The translations under genes were made by a program, and so were the position numbers. From Ursus arctos (taxonomy: Eukaryota > Chordata > Mammalia > Carnivora > Ursidae): a stretch of DNA of 64,000 nucleotides. The stretch is taken from positions 90,519,256 to 90,583,255 of the forward strand of contig NW_026623056.1 in assembly GCF_023065955.2 (NCBI RefSeq), written 5' to 3'. The first letter of the stretch is position 1. Each line of letters starts with the position of its first letter. The notes below the pieces were generated by a model. It was not told the DNA's origin. It was given only the letters and a program-made list of their open reading frames with translations, and did not search any database. Of this stretch, positions 1 to 10,500 are shown piece after piece.

Positions 1-590
1 GAGGACCAGGTTGCTGAATTTTTGCATATGTAGGGGACCCGGAAAAAGTCCGGTCCCCTCCGCTGGCTTGGCCGCCCCGCCCGCAGCACAGACGCTCCCT
101 GTTCTGGCCTCTCACTGAATCCCACTGTGGTCAGAGAACATAGTATCAACTGAATTCTTTTCCAAATGTCTTGCTATTTGTTCTTATGGCCCAGAATGTA
201 GTCCATATTGGTAAATAGGCTCTTGACAACAATGTGTATTCTGCCGGGTGGGGGGAGCACCGTGCCCTTGGCCGTTAGGTCGCACGGGTGGGTGGTGCTG
301 CTGGCGTGGTCCCTGCCCTCGCTCCCTTCCTGCCCACTTGCTGGCTGCTGAGCAGAAGAGGGCTGTTGAAGTCTCTGTCTTTGTGGGTTTCCATAAACTT
401 CTGCAGCTTCATCATGGTTGTTTCTTCCTTTTCAAACTCGTATGAGGCGCGTACGTGTGTAGTCTTGCTCTGTCCTGTGTGTGCACGGAACCCGTCCCCT
501 GGCAGTCCTGTTTGCTCTGAGCTGAAGCCTCTGATGCTGATACAGCCCCTCTGCGTTTCTTCTCCTTTGTTTTAAATCAATGTATAGTTG

Positions 591-794
591 TTTTTTTTAA
601 GATTTTTAAAAAGATTTTATGTATTTATTTTGAGAGAGAGAGAGGGAGAATGAACGAGGGGGAGGGGCAGAGGGAGAAGGAGAAGCAGACTCCCCACTGA
701 GCAGGGAGCCTGACACGGGGCTCGATCCCAGGACCCTGGCTCATGATCTGAGCCAAAGGCAGACACCCAACCCACTGAGCCCCCCAGGTGCCCC
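591..794 (-). mobile_element. can-SINE (tRNA-Lys derived), antisense
   Basis: The antisense order is complete: an A-rich tail seen as T-rich sequence with AAGATTTT and TATTTATTTT, then the purine-rich GAGAGAG block, then the tRNA-like head ending in GGTGCCCC. It lies inside the BACE2 last intron and is diverged. It is the only can-SINE in the first 15.9 kb. Confidence 0.9.
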
Positions 795-967
795 TCTGTC
801 TGCGTTACTTTTGATTCACATTAGCTCGACACACCTTTTTCCATCCTGTGACTTCTAAGGGATTTGAGTATTTACGTTTCAAGGGGGCTTCTCCTGGGGA
901 GCAAATAGTCAGGTCTTGCTTTTTACCTAATTTGACAATCTCTGCTTTGTCTTTGGGATGTTGAGAC

Positions 968-1203
968 CAGAGATTGGCAGATAACAGCCTGCAGGCCAAA
1001 TCTGGCCTGTCGTTTTTTTCTTTTTTTTCCTTTCTTTTTCTTTTTTTTTTTTTTTTTGTAGGGCCTGTAAAAATGGTTTTACATTTTTAAAGGGGTGTGA
1101 AAAAAAAAATCCTAAAAGAATGTGACAGAAATCCTCCGTGGCCCAAAAAGCCCTAACTCATTTACTTTCTGATCCTTTTCCAGAAAAAGTTTGCTGACCC
1201 CCA
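968..1203. repeat. Unclassified old interspersed repeat
   Basis: This segment contains 'gccaaatctggcc' near one end and 'aaagtttgctgaccc' near the other, with T-rich and A-rich runs between. These phrases recur in an old mammalian interspersed repeat whose name I cannot fix; a DNA transposon is possible. It interrupts antisense LINE-1 sequence. Confidence 0.4.
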
Positions 1204-1734
1204 GTGTAGATTCTGTTTAATGTGATGATTGATAAGGTGGTGCTTTCATCTACCACGTGGCCCCATGTTTTCTCTTTGTCTCATCCGTTCTTTTCCTCCT
1301 CTTCTGCCGCCTTTTGGATTGAGAATTTTTATTTCTCTTGACCTCGGCTGGTGTCTTAGCTCCAGCTCTGTGCTGTCCTGGCGGTTGCTATAGGGTTTGC
1401 AGCGTGGGCCTCGAGGGGCTCGCTGTACCGCTAAACACGGGAGGAGAAGCTCTGGGGTGCGTCTCCTCCCGTCGCCTCTCGCAATCTTGCTGTCGTGCAT
1501 TTGACTTATGCGTGTGTGATAAGGCACACACGACACCGGTGTCATTTCTGCTTTAAAGCAGTTATCTCCTTAAGTATTTAAAATGCAGGTGTGATAATTG
1601 CCGAGGTAGTTACCATGTCTGGTGCTCATCTCCCCTTTGTGTAGGTCCTGGTTTCCGTCTGACGTCACCGATCTGCTTGAAGGGCTTCTGTTAGTGTAAC
1701 TGTAGTGCAGATGGACTGTGATGATTTCTTTCTT

Positions 1735-2230
1735 TTTTTCAGCTTCACTGAGGTGTAATTGACACATGAAAGCTATGTACATTTAAGGTAGACGATATGA
1801 TGTTTTGCCATATGTATGTACTGTGAAAGGGTCACCGCCGGCTACTATCTGTCAGCTCACATGGGTCGCATTGTCTTTCTTTTTTCCCCTCCCTCCCTCC
1901 CTCCCTCCCTTCGTTCCTTCCTTTTCCCCTTTCCCCTTTCCTTCTTCCCCTCCCCTCCCCTCTCCTCTCCTCCCTTCCCCTGCCCTCCTCTCTCTTTTTT
2001 TTCTCTCTCTCTCTCTCTCAAGATCTACGCCCACTATTCTACTCTCTGCTGCTGAGTTCGACTATTTTAGACGCCACGTATAAGTGAGATCTGTGGCGTT
2101 TGTCTTTCTCCGTCTGCCTTATTTCGCTTGGTATCATGTCCTCCGGGTTTATCCGTGTGGTCACAAATGGCAGGATAATACTCTAGCGTGTGTGTCTCTC
2201 CTTGTGATAAATCTTCCAGCTTGTGTATGT
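1735..2230 (-). repeat. Old LINE-1 3' end, antisense
   Basis: The text after 1740 ('gcttcactgaggtgtaattg' and the following ATGTTTTGCC block) resembles the 3' end of old L1M elements in reverse orientation. The 2030-2190 block (small movement of 'taagtgagat...') continues it. A polypyrimidine tract (1876-2020) sits within. Confidence 0.6.
1876..2020 (+). repeat. Polypyrimidine tract (CCCT/TTCC/TC)n
   Basis: About 145 bases of almost pure C and T: (CCCT)n, then TTCC and CCTTTCC units, then (TC)n at the end. Such homopyrimidine tracts with mirror symmetry can form triplex (H-DNA) structures; that is a family property, not shown here. Confidence 0.85.
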
Positions 2231-3230
2231 CTGAAAAGAAAATTCTTATCTTCACTTTGAAGGATATTCTTGCTTGGTATGGGAAGCTGGGTTGACCAGG
2301 TTTTCCTTTCCGGCACTTTAAAGATGTCTCTCCACAGTCTTATCGCTCGTGTTATTTCTGAGATGAAATTCGCTATAATTCTTTTTGTTCCTTCATACAG
2401 AGTATTTCGTTTTGCTTTTATTCTCTATGCTTTTGTGATTCTCTCTTTATCACTGGTTTTCAGCGGTTCCCTTGGTGTAACCTACTTCCTGTTTCTTGTG
2501 CTTGGGGATCTTTGAGCCTCTTGGATCCGTGAGCTTACAGTTGCCCTCAAGTTTCGAAAGGTTTTGGTGATCATCTCTTCAAATGCGTTCTGCCTCTGGT
2601 CCCTCCTCATCGGGGTCCTCTGACTCCATGGACACTGAGTTGCCTCCTGTGTTCCCGCAGTTCACTGACGTTCTCCCTTTATGGTTTCAGGATTTTGTTG
2701 TTTCATGGATAGTTTCTACTGTGTTTTCAAGTTCACTAGTCTTTTTTTTTTTTTTTTTTTTTTTGGTTTCCTGCAGATATCTGTTCTATTAATACCATGC
2801 AGTGTATTTCTTGTCTCACATCCTTGTAGTTTTTCTCTCTAGAAATTTGACTTAGGTCTTCGTTATAGTTTCTGTGTGTCTACTTAACACATCTGACATT
2901 ATGAGAGCTCCTGTGTCTCTGCTTGGCACGTCTGATATTCTCTCCAGCATCCCAAGCGGAATGCAGTTACAGTAACTGTCTTCATATCCTGTCTACTAAT
3001 ACTACCATCTGTGTCATTTCTTGCCAAGCTTCAAATGATTGATTTTCCCCCTTGCCATGAATTGTGTTTTCCTGCTGCTTTGCATACTTGGAAATTTTTT
3101 ATTGGACGCCAGACATTGTGAACTTCACCTTGTTGGGTGCTTGGGACATTACGATTTACAAGAAATGTGTATCTGGTATTTGTCTCCATTTCTGGCACAG
3201 AGCTCCTGAAACTCTCAGAATTTCCTAAGC
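2230..3230 (-). repeat. Old LINE-1-related fragment, antisense
   Basis: The blocks 'tgaaggatattcttgcttgg', 'cactttaaagatgtc' and 'tctcttcaaatgc' follow the order of an antisense L1M-type LINE. It is heavily degraded and has no coding potential. A T21 run occurs at about 2743-2764. Confidence 0.5.
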
Positions 3231-3254
3231 GATAAGATGTCTTTTGTTAATAAA

Positions 3255-3855
3255 GTGGCTTTGGAAAGCATTCTGGGGTAGGGCTGGCCTGTGATTAGTG
3301 TTGGAACTCTCCCGCCTCCTGACCTCCAGGGAGGGAAAGCAGCTGCGGGTTGAAGCAATCTCCACTGGCCTTGACTTCATCCATCTTGTCTGTGCGATGA
3401 AACCACCATAAAAACCCAAAAGGAGAGGGTCTAGAGGGCTTCCAGGCTGGTGAGCACGGGGGACTGTGGGGAGAGTGGCCCCTGGAGGGCCCAGGCGCTC
3501 CACCCCCTTCCCCAGACCTCGCCCTGGGCATCTCTTCCGTCTGGCTGTTCCTGAGTTAGTCTTTTATAATAAACCAGCAATCTAGTGAGTTCTCTGAGTT
3601 CCAGGAGCTGCTCTGGCAAATTAATCAAACTCAGGTCAGGGGGTGGTTGGGACGTCCCATCTGTAGCCAGCGGGTCAGCAGCAGGTGACACCCTGGGCTT
3701 TTAACTCACTTCTGAAGTAGTGGGGAGCGAAGCATGCAGGCCTGAGCTCTTTCTTAACTGTGGGATCTGATGCTGTTTCTGGGTAGATAGTATCAGAAGT
3801 GAGTTGAATTCCTGGACACCCTGCTGGTGTGTGAGAATTGCCGGTTGGTAATGTA
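3255..3855 (+). mobile_element. Probable ancient LTR-like repeat with poly(A) signal
   Basis: The segment has LTR-like content: 'tataataaaccagcaatc' (AATAAA at 3568-3573), then 'gcaaattaatc', then a block ending near 'gatagtatcagaagtgag' and 'gacaccctgctggtg'. I recognise these phrases from an old dispersed LTR-like repeat but cannot name the family. It lies in sense orientation in the last BACE2 intron. No coding remains. Confidence 0.45.
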
Positions 3856-4309
3856 AGCCCCAACACGTTGAAACTGGGTCCAGTTGCCCAAAGGGTGCTG
3901 AGTACTTTTGTCTTCTTGCGAGTATTCTTGAAGTTTGTCCTGGGTCATGTTTAAGTTAGTCCTGCCTTGTCTTGCTCTGAAGCTTCTTCAGATGAGATCA
4001 GAGCAGTGTGCCCTGCGTGGTTCCCTTCCCCCAGGACGGAGGAGAGACCCTTATGACTCTAACTGGTCCCCTGTGAATTGGGCTTGGGTTTTTTTTCCCC
4101 CCACACTGGGAAACAGAACAAACAGGAAGCAGTTGGCTGTAGGTACCGTTCTCAGCCCTACCTGTGAGCTCCAGAGCTCTGTTCTTTCTAATCCTTTCAA
4201 GTGGTCCTTTACCCGCCTCCATTCATTTTTGGTCAGCACTCAGCTGAAGGCTCAGGGGAGGCCCTCGGGAGATGTGTGGAATTTCTGTACTGCCGCCTCC
4301 TGTCCTACC

Positions 4310-4720
4310 TTGTGCCTCCGAACTCCAGGACCCCCCAGCCCTGCGCCCCAGCCTGGCCCCCCAGCCCTGCTCTCAGCCTTGCCCCCTAGTCCTGTCTTCA
4401 GCCTTGCCTTGCTCCCCTGCCCTGCCCCCCTGCCCTGCCTCTCATCCTTCCCCAGCCCTACCCCTGCCTCTCAGCCTTGCCTTCCCAGCCTTGCCCTGTT
4501 CCCTAGCCCTGCCCCCTAGCCTTGCCCCCCTGCCCTACCCCCCAGCTCTGTCCCCCATCCTTCCACCCCCAGCCCTAGCCCTGCCTCCCAGCCTTGCCCG
4601 CCCAGCCCTACCCCCTAGCCTTGCCCCCTGCCCAGCCTCCCAACCCTGCCCTCCCAGCCTTTCCCTGCCCCCCAGCCCAGGAGGCTGCCCACCTCTGCCC
4701 GCGTCCCCAGCCCTGTGCCA
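4310..4720 (+). repeat. C-rich minisatellite (CCAGCCCTGCCCC-like units)
   Basis: About 400 bases of degenerate tandem units built on CCAGCCCTGCC and CCAGCCTTGCC. The minus strand is correspondingly G-rich with many GGG runs. All frames stay open because of composition, giving false open frames of up to about 200 codons. It lies 1.6 kb before the terminal BACE2 exon. Confidence 0.9.
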
Positions 4721-6342
4721 CAACCCAGAAATGTTCTCAAGGCAACTGTCGGGCTCCCTTCATCTGTCTTCCCTTCTCTCGGGACTTCACGCTCCTTGCT
4801 CAGTTGGCAATATGTTCAGAGCCTTTGTTTCTTTGTGTATTTTGTCCAATATTTTAGTTGTTTCAGGTCGTGGGTAAATCTGGCCCCTCTTGCTCCGTCC
4901 TGTCTGGAAGCAGAAATGGTTTCCAGTGACTTTCATTGCCTCCTGTTGGCCGCTCGGGCTTTTGGGGTCTTTGCACTAAGCACACGTCACCCACATCAGT
5001 GTATGTGTTCAAACGTCTCGTCCGTTTGCTAGAAGACAGATGACCTGCTGCGGAAAGACGCTTCAGGTCCTACCACGGAAGGGTTCTTACAAAGCAGGAG
5101 AGAGAGAAACTGTAATAGAAACGTAGGTGGCCACCGAGTGTGTGTTTCCAGCGGTGGCTTCAGCCATGGGCATTTGGGCTCTGGATGAACAGAAGGCCAG
5201 CATCCCTCTGCTCCTGGGTGTCCGCAGGCTCTTGCGCTTGCCTGGATTCTTCTGGTGCTCGCAGAAGCAGCCACGAAGCCATACACACCGAATCCACATT
5301 AGCCAGAAAGTGTTCTGACCAAGTCTGTTTTCTCCCTCATTTTAAACCACTCTGTGAAGGCCATCGTCCTGTTATTTTGAATTTTTCTTTCCTCAATAAA
5401 AAAAAATAAGGCTGTTACTTGGCAGGCCTTAGGGTCTTGAAGCTTCAGTACAGAGAAATGAAATGCGTAGCAACATTGTTTTTTTGTGCCTAGATGTTCA
5501 TTTCTCTAATTAAACATGGGTGAGGTGGGTAACAAGGCTTTTCTCTTTTTCCAAGTGAAACGTAAAATGCCAGATAAATTCTATACTTCTGAAAAGGGCA
5601 GATACGTCTGATGTAGTGAAATGAAATACTCATAATCCCAAACCTGCTTTAAGAAATCCTCTCGACCTCCTCCCCTGGGGGAGTATTACCCCAGTGTCAC
5701 TAGCACAAGTCACCAGGTGAACGGTAGCTGTGTGTCCCTTTGTTCCCGGGTAGGCCACGGATTCCATGTCGCCCTCACAGACCATTCCTGATCTTGGGTC
5801 CTCCCTACACTGTAGGTGGGGTGCGGGACAAGCGTGGGGCAGGGAAGAATCTTCTGGTGTGACCAGGTGGTCTTGGAGCCCATTCAGAGTGTGGGTCGGG
5901 CTGATAGGAGGACAGGCACCGGAGAGCATGAAGTCAGGTTGACTACGCCGGGGACATCCGGGCATTCGGGCAGGCTCTGCCGAGCTCCCTACTCCCCCTC
6001 CCCCTCCCAGCCAGCCTCCTCACCCGGCACCGAGCTCTGCGCCCTTGCCCACAGGGCTCCGCAGCCTTGGCCTCCCCAGAGCACCTGACGCTTCTGGATG
6101 TGCCCTTCTGCACGTTGCTCTCCGCCACGTGGCTTCAGCACCTGTAGTCCCGGAAGCAGGCCGTGCTGGGGGGCGGGGACTGGACCCTCTGGGGCCACCG
6201 CTGCCACAGAGTGCGCCCCCCCTTGGTGCCTGCCCAGCGCCTGGGCCACTGTTTCACAAAGCAGGTGTTCTCTCTTTTGCCGGAGGGGACCGACGGCCGG
6301 CTCATTTCACAGCTGTGGATTTCCCCCCTTCTGTCTCCTCAG

Positions 6343-6596
6343 AAATGGCAGGTGCTCCAGTGTCTGAAATCTCTGGGCCTTTCTCAACAGACGACATAGC
6401 CAGCAACTGCGTCCCCGCCCTGCCCTTGAATGAGCCCATTTTGTGGATCGTCTCGTACGCGCTCATGAGCGTGTGTGCGGTCATCCTTCTCATCCTGATC
6501 GTCCTGCTGCTACTTCCCTTTCCGTGTCGGCAGCTGCCCCGCGATCCCGAGGTCGTCAATGATGAGTCCTCTCTCGTCCGGCATCGCTGGAAATGA
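6343..6596 (+). CDS. BACE2: BACE2 terminal coding exon (membrane anchor and tail)
   Basis: This exon encodes the last 84 residues of beta-site APP-cleaving enzyme 2, a type I membrane aspartyl protease of the secretory pathway that cleaves APP and other membrane proteins. The acceptor CAG ends at 6342; the first codon is split, with one base from the previous exon, and the stop TGA is at 6594-6596. Residues of the exon: lumenal stem with SEISGPFSTDD (8-18), a cysteine at residue 23, which matches human Cys457, the last ectodomain cysteine and a disulphide partner; a hydrophobic transmembrane helix (about 33-60, ILWIVSYALMS...LLLLPF); and a cytoplasmic tail ending in SSLVRHRWK. The catalytic DTG/DSG motifs lie in exons outside the window. 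The tail end is as I remember the human protein, while the juxtamembrane residues differ. The open frame running upstream to 6045 is intron, not coding. Confidence 0.97.
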
Positions 6597-6791
6597 AGAG
6601 CGGAGCCCCAACTCGAGCGACCTTGAACTCTCTGTTAAGAGAATTACGTTTCAGGTGGAGCAGGCGGGGTCTGCTTCCTCTGTCCACTAGTCTTAAATCT
6701 GTTCTGCTCCCAGATGCCTTCCAGATTTCACTGTATTTTGATTCTTGATTTTAGAGCTTCCTTCTTCTCCCTCACTTCCGAGAAAAATTAT

Positions 6792-6797
6792 AATAAA
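6792..6797 (+). terminator. Proximal poly(A) signal AATAAA, BACE2
   Basis: A canonical hexamer 196 bases after the stop codon, in an A-rich context. It may give a short 3' UTR form. Confidence 0.5.
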
Positions 6798-7490
6798 AAA
6801 CACCTCGTTCTAAACCAAAACAGAGTGAATTGGGCTTCAGGCTTTATGTGACTGGTTATGCCAAACTGTCTAGGTGTGCCACCAAAAAAAAAAGAGGGCA
6901 AGCTTTGGCTCGTTCTCCTCTTCCTCCCGTCTCTGGAGAAATGAGTACATGTGGTTCGTAACTCCTCTTAGCTAATGGGAAGCTTTTCATACGAATTGCA
7001 TTTAAGGGTATTTTGCACCAGGCCTCAGCCTGGGTCGGAGAATACAAGAGGCCTGCAGTATGGTAGCAGGAGAAGCGGCCTGGGGCCTGACGATCTCACC
7101 ATCCTGCCTGCTTCTGAATCAGAAACAGAGCCCTTTTCTGAGCCTCTCTGTGCTCTGAGTGGGAGCCAGAATCCTCTTGGAGGGACACGGCACTCAGCGG
7201 TCTTCACCAGCCTCTTCTGAAGATGGAAAGCCTTTGTCCGTCACGGTAGAGTGGGAAGGAAACGTGTGCTCTCGTACTCCGTGCTTCCGTAGTCTGGTTG
7301 GTATAAAGATAAAAGCAGCTACCTCTGTGGAGACTTTGCCCAGGGCTCTGTGTCCGGCTGGGGCTGCGGGCAGCCTGGTTCCAGCCGTTGCCCTCCGCGA
7401 GAAGAATCCTCCTTCCAACCGCTGAGGGTGACAGGTACCCTTCTGTCGCCAAGCGGGCCATTATTTCAGTGCTTACTCTTACTTTAAATT

Positions 7491-7496
7491 AATAAA
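7491..7496 (+). terminator. Distal poly(A) signal AATAAA, BACE2
   Basis: A canonical hexamer followed within about 50 bases by GT-rich sequence (GGTGTTCTGGTGAG, then TTGTGTTTCC). This is the best candidate for the main BACE2 3' end. Confidence 0.6.
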
Positions 7497-7515
7497 AGGT
7501 GTTCTGGTGAGAAAA

Positions 7516-10500
7516 GCAAATCCTGCTTCACTAGCTTAGTTGTGTTTCCAAATCTGTGGGGGTAGGTCGGTTTTTACCCTGGAGGGAAACAGGGAAATGG
7601 CTCAATTCCTATCCTGACCAACTCTCGGGGGAAGGAAGACACAAGCCATGCGGAGGACTTGAAGGAACTTCTTCTCCCATGCTTTCAGACCATGTGTCTG
7701 CATTTGCAGAAACCCCTAGACTCCAGCACAGCCGCCCGAATCAGCGTGAACACATCGTGGAGCCGTTGACCCACACGCTTCCTCCCTGTGGCGTGTTCAG
7801 TCTTCGGCGAGGTAGGTGTGCAGTGCCCCCCTTCCGTGGGGGACCTCACTCTTACTATCATTTATTTGATAAAGAAATTAATTTCTTTGCCAAAAAAAAG
7901 CAGAAGCCTTAACTCGATGCAGTCAGCCTTCTGTGATCAGATATAATTAGAAGATGGGTTCAAAGCCAATATCCCTTCTCTTGTTTGTACGCCAAGTTCA
8001 ATGTTCGCTTTTGCATCGCTGTTGGGATGGGTTGAATATATGATAGAATCCTGCTGGAAGGGCTAACTGGAGTGTCTCCTCTGGCTAGATTGTCATTTAC
8101 GTTCAAGGTAGGCTGCGTGTGGATGTTGCACTGGCTCTGCTCCCTGTACCGGGGCATGTCCAAACTGGGGACAGTATGACCGGAGAACTGTGGGGCCACA
8201 CGCATGTCACTGTGTCCTTGCAGAAGAAGGTTTGAATTGTATCTTAGAACCTGAACCTTCTGTGCCCTTTTTAGGAAACAGTTTGCGTGTGGTGTGTACA
8301 AGGCCCTCTTGACGTGGGGGTAGCAGGAGGGGTTTCTGTTACCACGTACTCATTATCGTGTCTGGTCTTGGCTCGGTAGTAATAATTCCAAAATACATTT
8401 CCATAGTAGAAGTCTCTGGAATTCTAATGCTCTTGTCCCGTGATCCACTTTGCACGGAAGGGAAGGCAATCCTCCCAGAGTAGACCTTCCCCATGCTGTG
8501 AAAACCCAGACCCCCGAAATAAAAGGAGGGAGTCGCAGAGATGACCCAGTTCGTTTGGCTGCTTATTCCTTCACACAGGCGTCTGCTCCAATCTCTCGTG
8601 CTCGGTTTCCCAGCCGGGGAGCATTTCTGTTGAACAACGGCTCAGCAGACGCTGTTCCCAGAGTACATGATAATAGCACGGCAGATTTCAAGCTAGGGTA
8701 TTTGAATGAAGTTTGCTATAATGCTCTGCATTTCATATCAGATTTCTCCACCTTTTCATCTCAGATGTCATTGGATGTGACATTTTAATGGAAATGCTTA
8801 AATTACAAAAGCATAACTTAGCAACAAGAATGAAACAGACAATTGAATGTGGGACATTTTCCTGGCATGCCTTGCTGTCGAAAATTGGACTTTGAGTCAA
8901 AACCCTGGTTAGTGACACCCACCTCCTCGAGTTATGTAAATTGATACTGAGCTTGGAAAACCTTCAAGAAGGCTTGCTTTGAACGGGAAAGGAAGTAACA
9001 ATCATCTGAGGGTGTCATTTTTACCTTGTAACCTACTGCGGAAAATGCTGGAAGACGGTCCTTTTCTGAAAGCTGCACTTAGCATTATGCTGTTGTCAAA
9101 CGTTGTCAACTCTCCCATGAGAAATGAATGCTGCTTTCGTGAGCAATGTTTTTTTAATAGGGTGATACTTTATATTCTTGATGAGTTATTTGGAAGCCCC
9201 AATGAAATGCTGTTTTTAGTAGCTGGGACTGTTTATGAAAACTAGCAAGAAACAAGATGGGGACTGAGTCTGATTTTTCTCCATCCGCCCCCCCCCCCGA
9301 CCTGGGGAGTTTTAAAAAGCACCACCGTGATCATGGTGTCAGATCATCTGGCATTTCCCATACACTAGGTTGTATTTCTTCTGAACCAAAAACAAGTACC
9401 TGGCATTAAAGAAACAGGTTCTTGGCTTGTGACTTCTGGGAATGTTTTCCAGAACGCAGTCCGCTCCCAAATATTCGGAAAGATTTTACCTGACTCGTTG
9501 TGAGATGCAGAGGTTTTTGGTTGGGGATCAGTTGGGGGTCAGTTATAATTCAAGACTATGAAAGTCACCCCCACCAAGGTCGCTTCAACCGCCCTGCAAG
9601 GCTTTGGGTAATAGATTTTGCAAGCAGGTCTGATTTAGGGATTGCATTATCTTATTGAAGAAGGGAGAGAGGATTATTTCATAATTTAATAGGTTCCTGT
9701 GCAAATGAAAATTTGTCACGTTCCTCTTACCAGGCCCCCGCGTGGTGGATTGCCAAGCGTGGTTCAGTTCTAAGTTCTGGCCTGGGGCCACATGAATCAC
9801 TGCCCCCCCCCCAAAAGCCTATTCCATAAGCAACAATGATCGAGTTTCACCGGCTTCTCCTTATTAGTGGAAGGCAGATACTTGGGTGGGCTCCCAGGGT
9901 GCCTTTGTCCTGCGCACACGGATTAGAACTGATCATGGATGACTGTTCAGACAAAACACTCGCCACCGATTTTTTTTTTCTTTTTTAGGAAAAACAACGA
10001 AACATCATAAAAGGTAAAATTTGGGAGATACTAGACTTTTAGTGCCAAGGAAACGCCACGACGACAAAAGCTATTGTGGACATTTCTAGTGGGTTGTAAC
10101 AATTTCAGATTTGGACTTAACGGCAGTTTACCAATTAATTGGCAAGCAGGAAGACTGGGGAAGGAAAATAACAATCGAAAGTATGCTGACAAAGTAAGCA
10201 GAAGTAGCTGTTCTGGAAATTGGTTTAATTAATTCCGGGAATCCTCAGATTTTCCTGACCCGTGAAGGTGCTGCCTCAGCTGAGATGTGATTTATTCCAC
10301 ACAGCAAACCCCACACTTCAGGAGTGTTCAGGCTGGAGTTATGTGTCCGATGGCAGCACGGACAAAGTGAGAATGTGGCCCCTGACACTTTGCCCGAGCC
10401 AGGTGAAGATTGGTTCATTCGGGGAACAGGGAAGGGGATGGTTGGGGCTTGGAAAGTTCTAGAACATGGGAAGGGAAGTAGGGTAGGAAGTCATATCCCT

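Larger units (their letters stand above)
1..1735 (-). repeat. Old LINE-1 ORF2 fragment, antisense, interrupted
   Basis: Read on the minus strand, several blocks (about 100-240, 360-580, 800-965 and 1205-1340) resemble degraded LINE-1 ORF2. The recognisable antisense phrases concern the stretch around 'cactgtggtcagagaac'. It is broken by a can-SINE (591-794), by an unclassified insert (about 968-1203) and by a GC-rich stretch near 245-345. No open frame survives. The family call is from memory of LINE-1 antisense sequence; the subfamily is not resolved. Confidence 0.6.
1..6342 (+). other. BACE2: BACE2 last intron, 3' part
   Basis: The sequence upstream of the terminal BACE2 exon shows no other BACE2 exon: none of the open frames reads like the protease catalytic domain. 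It ends in a strong acceptor, a pyrimidine-rich stretch from about 6321 followed by CAG at 6340-6342. Contents are antisense LINE-1 pieces (1-3230), one can-SINE, an LTR-like repeat (about 3255-3855), a C-rich minisatellite (about 4310-4720), and sequence at 4720-6342 in which I see no repeat or gene. Confidence 0.85.
6597..7515 (+). other. BACE2: BACE2 3' UTR (probable extent)
   Basis: Non-coding sequence after the BACE2 stop, free of SINEs and LINEs. Two AATAAA signals lie here: 6792-6797 and 7491-7496. The second is followed by GT-rich sequence, so I place the main end near 7515. The end point is inferred; transcript data would be needed to fix it. Confidence 0.6.

Noticed and set aside
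4272..4877. 201-codon open frame over the C-rich minisatellite
   Set aside because: All frames stay open because of repeat composition; the product is Pro/Ala/Leu/Ser repeats with no domain, inside a BACE2 intron.
6045..6342. N-terminal extension of the BACE2 exon reading frame
   Set aside because: A clear splice acceptor at 6340-6342 and the match to the BACE2 exon boundary show that the upstream part is intron.
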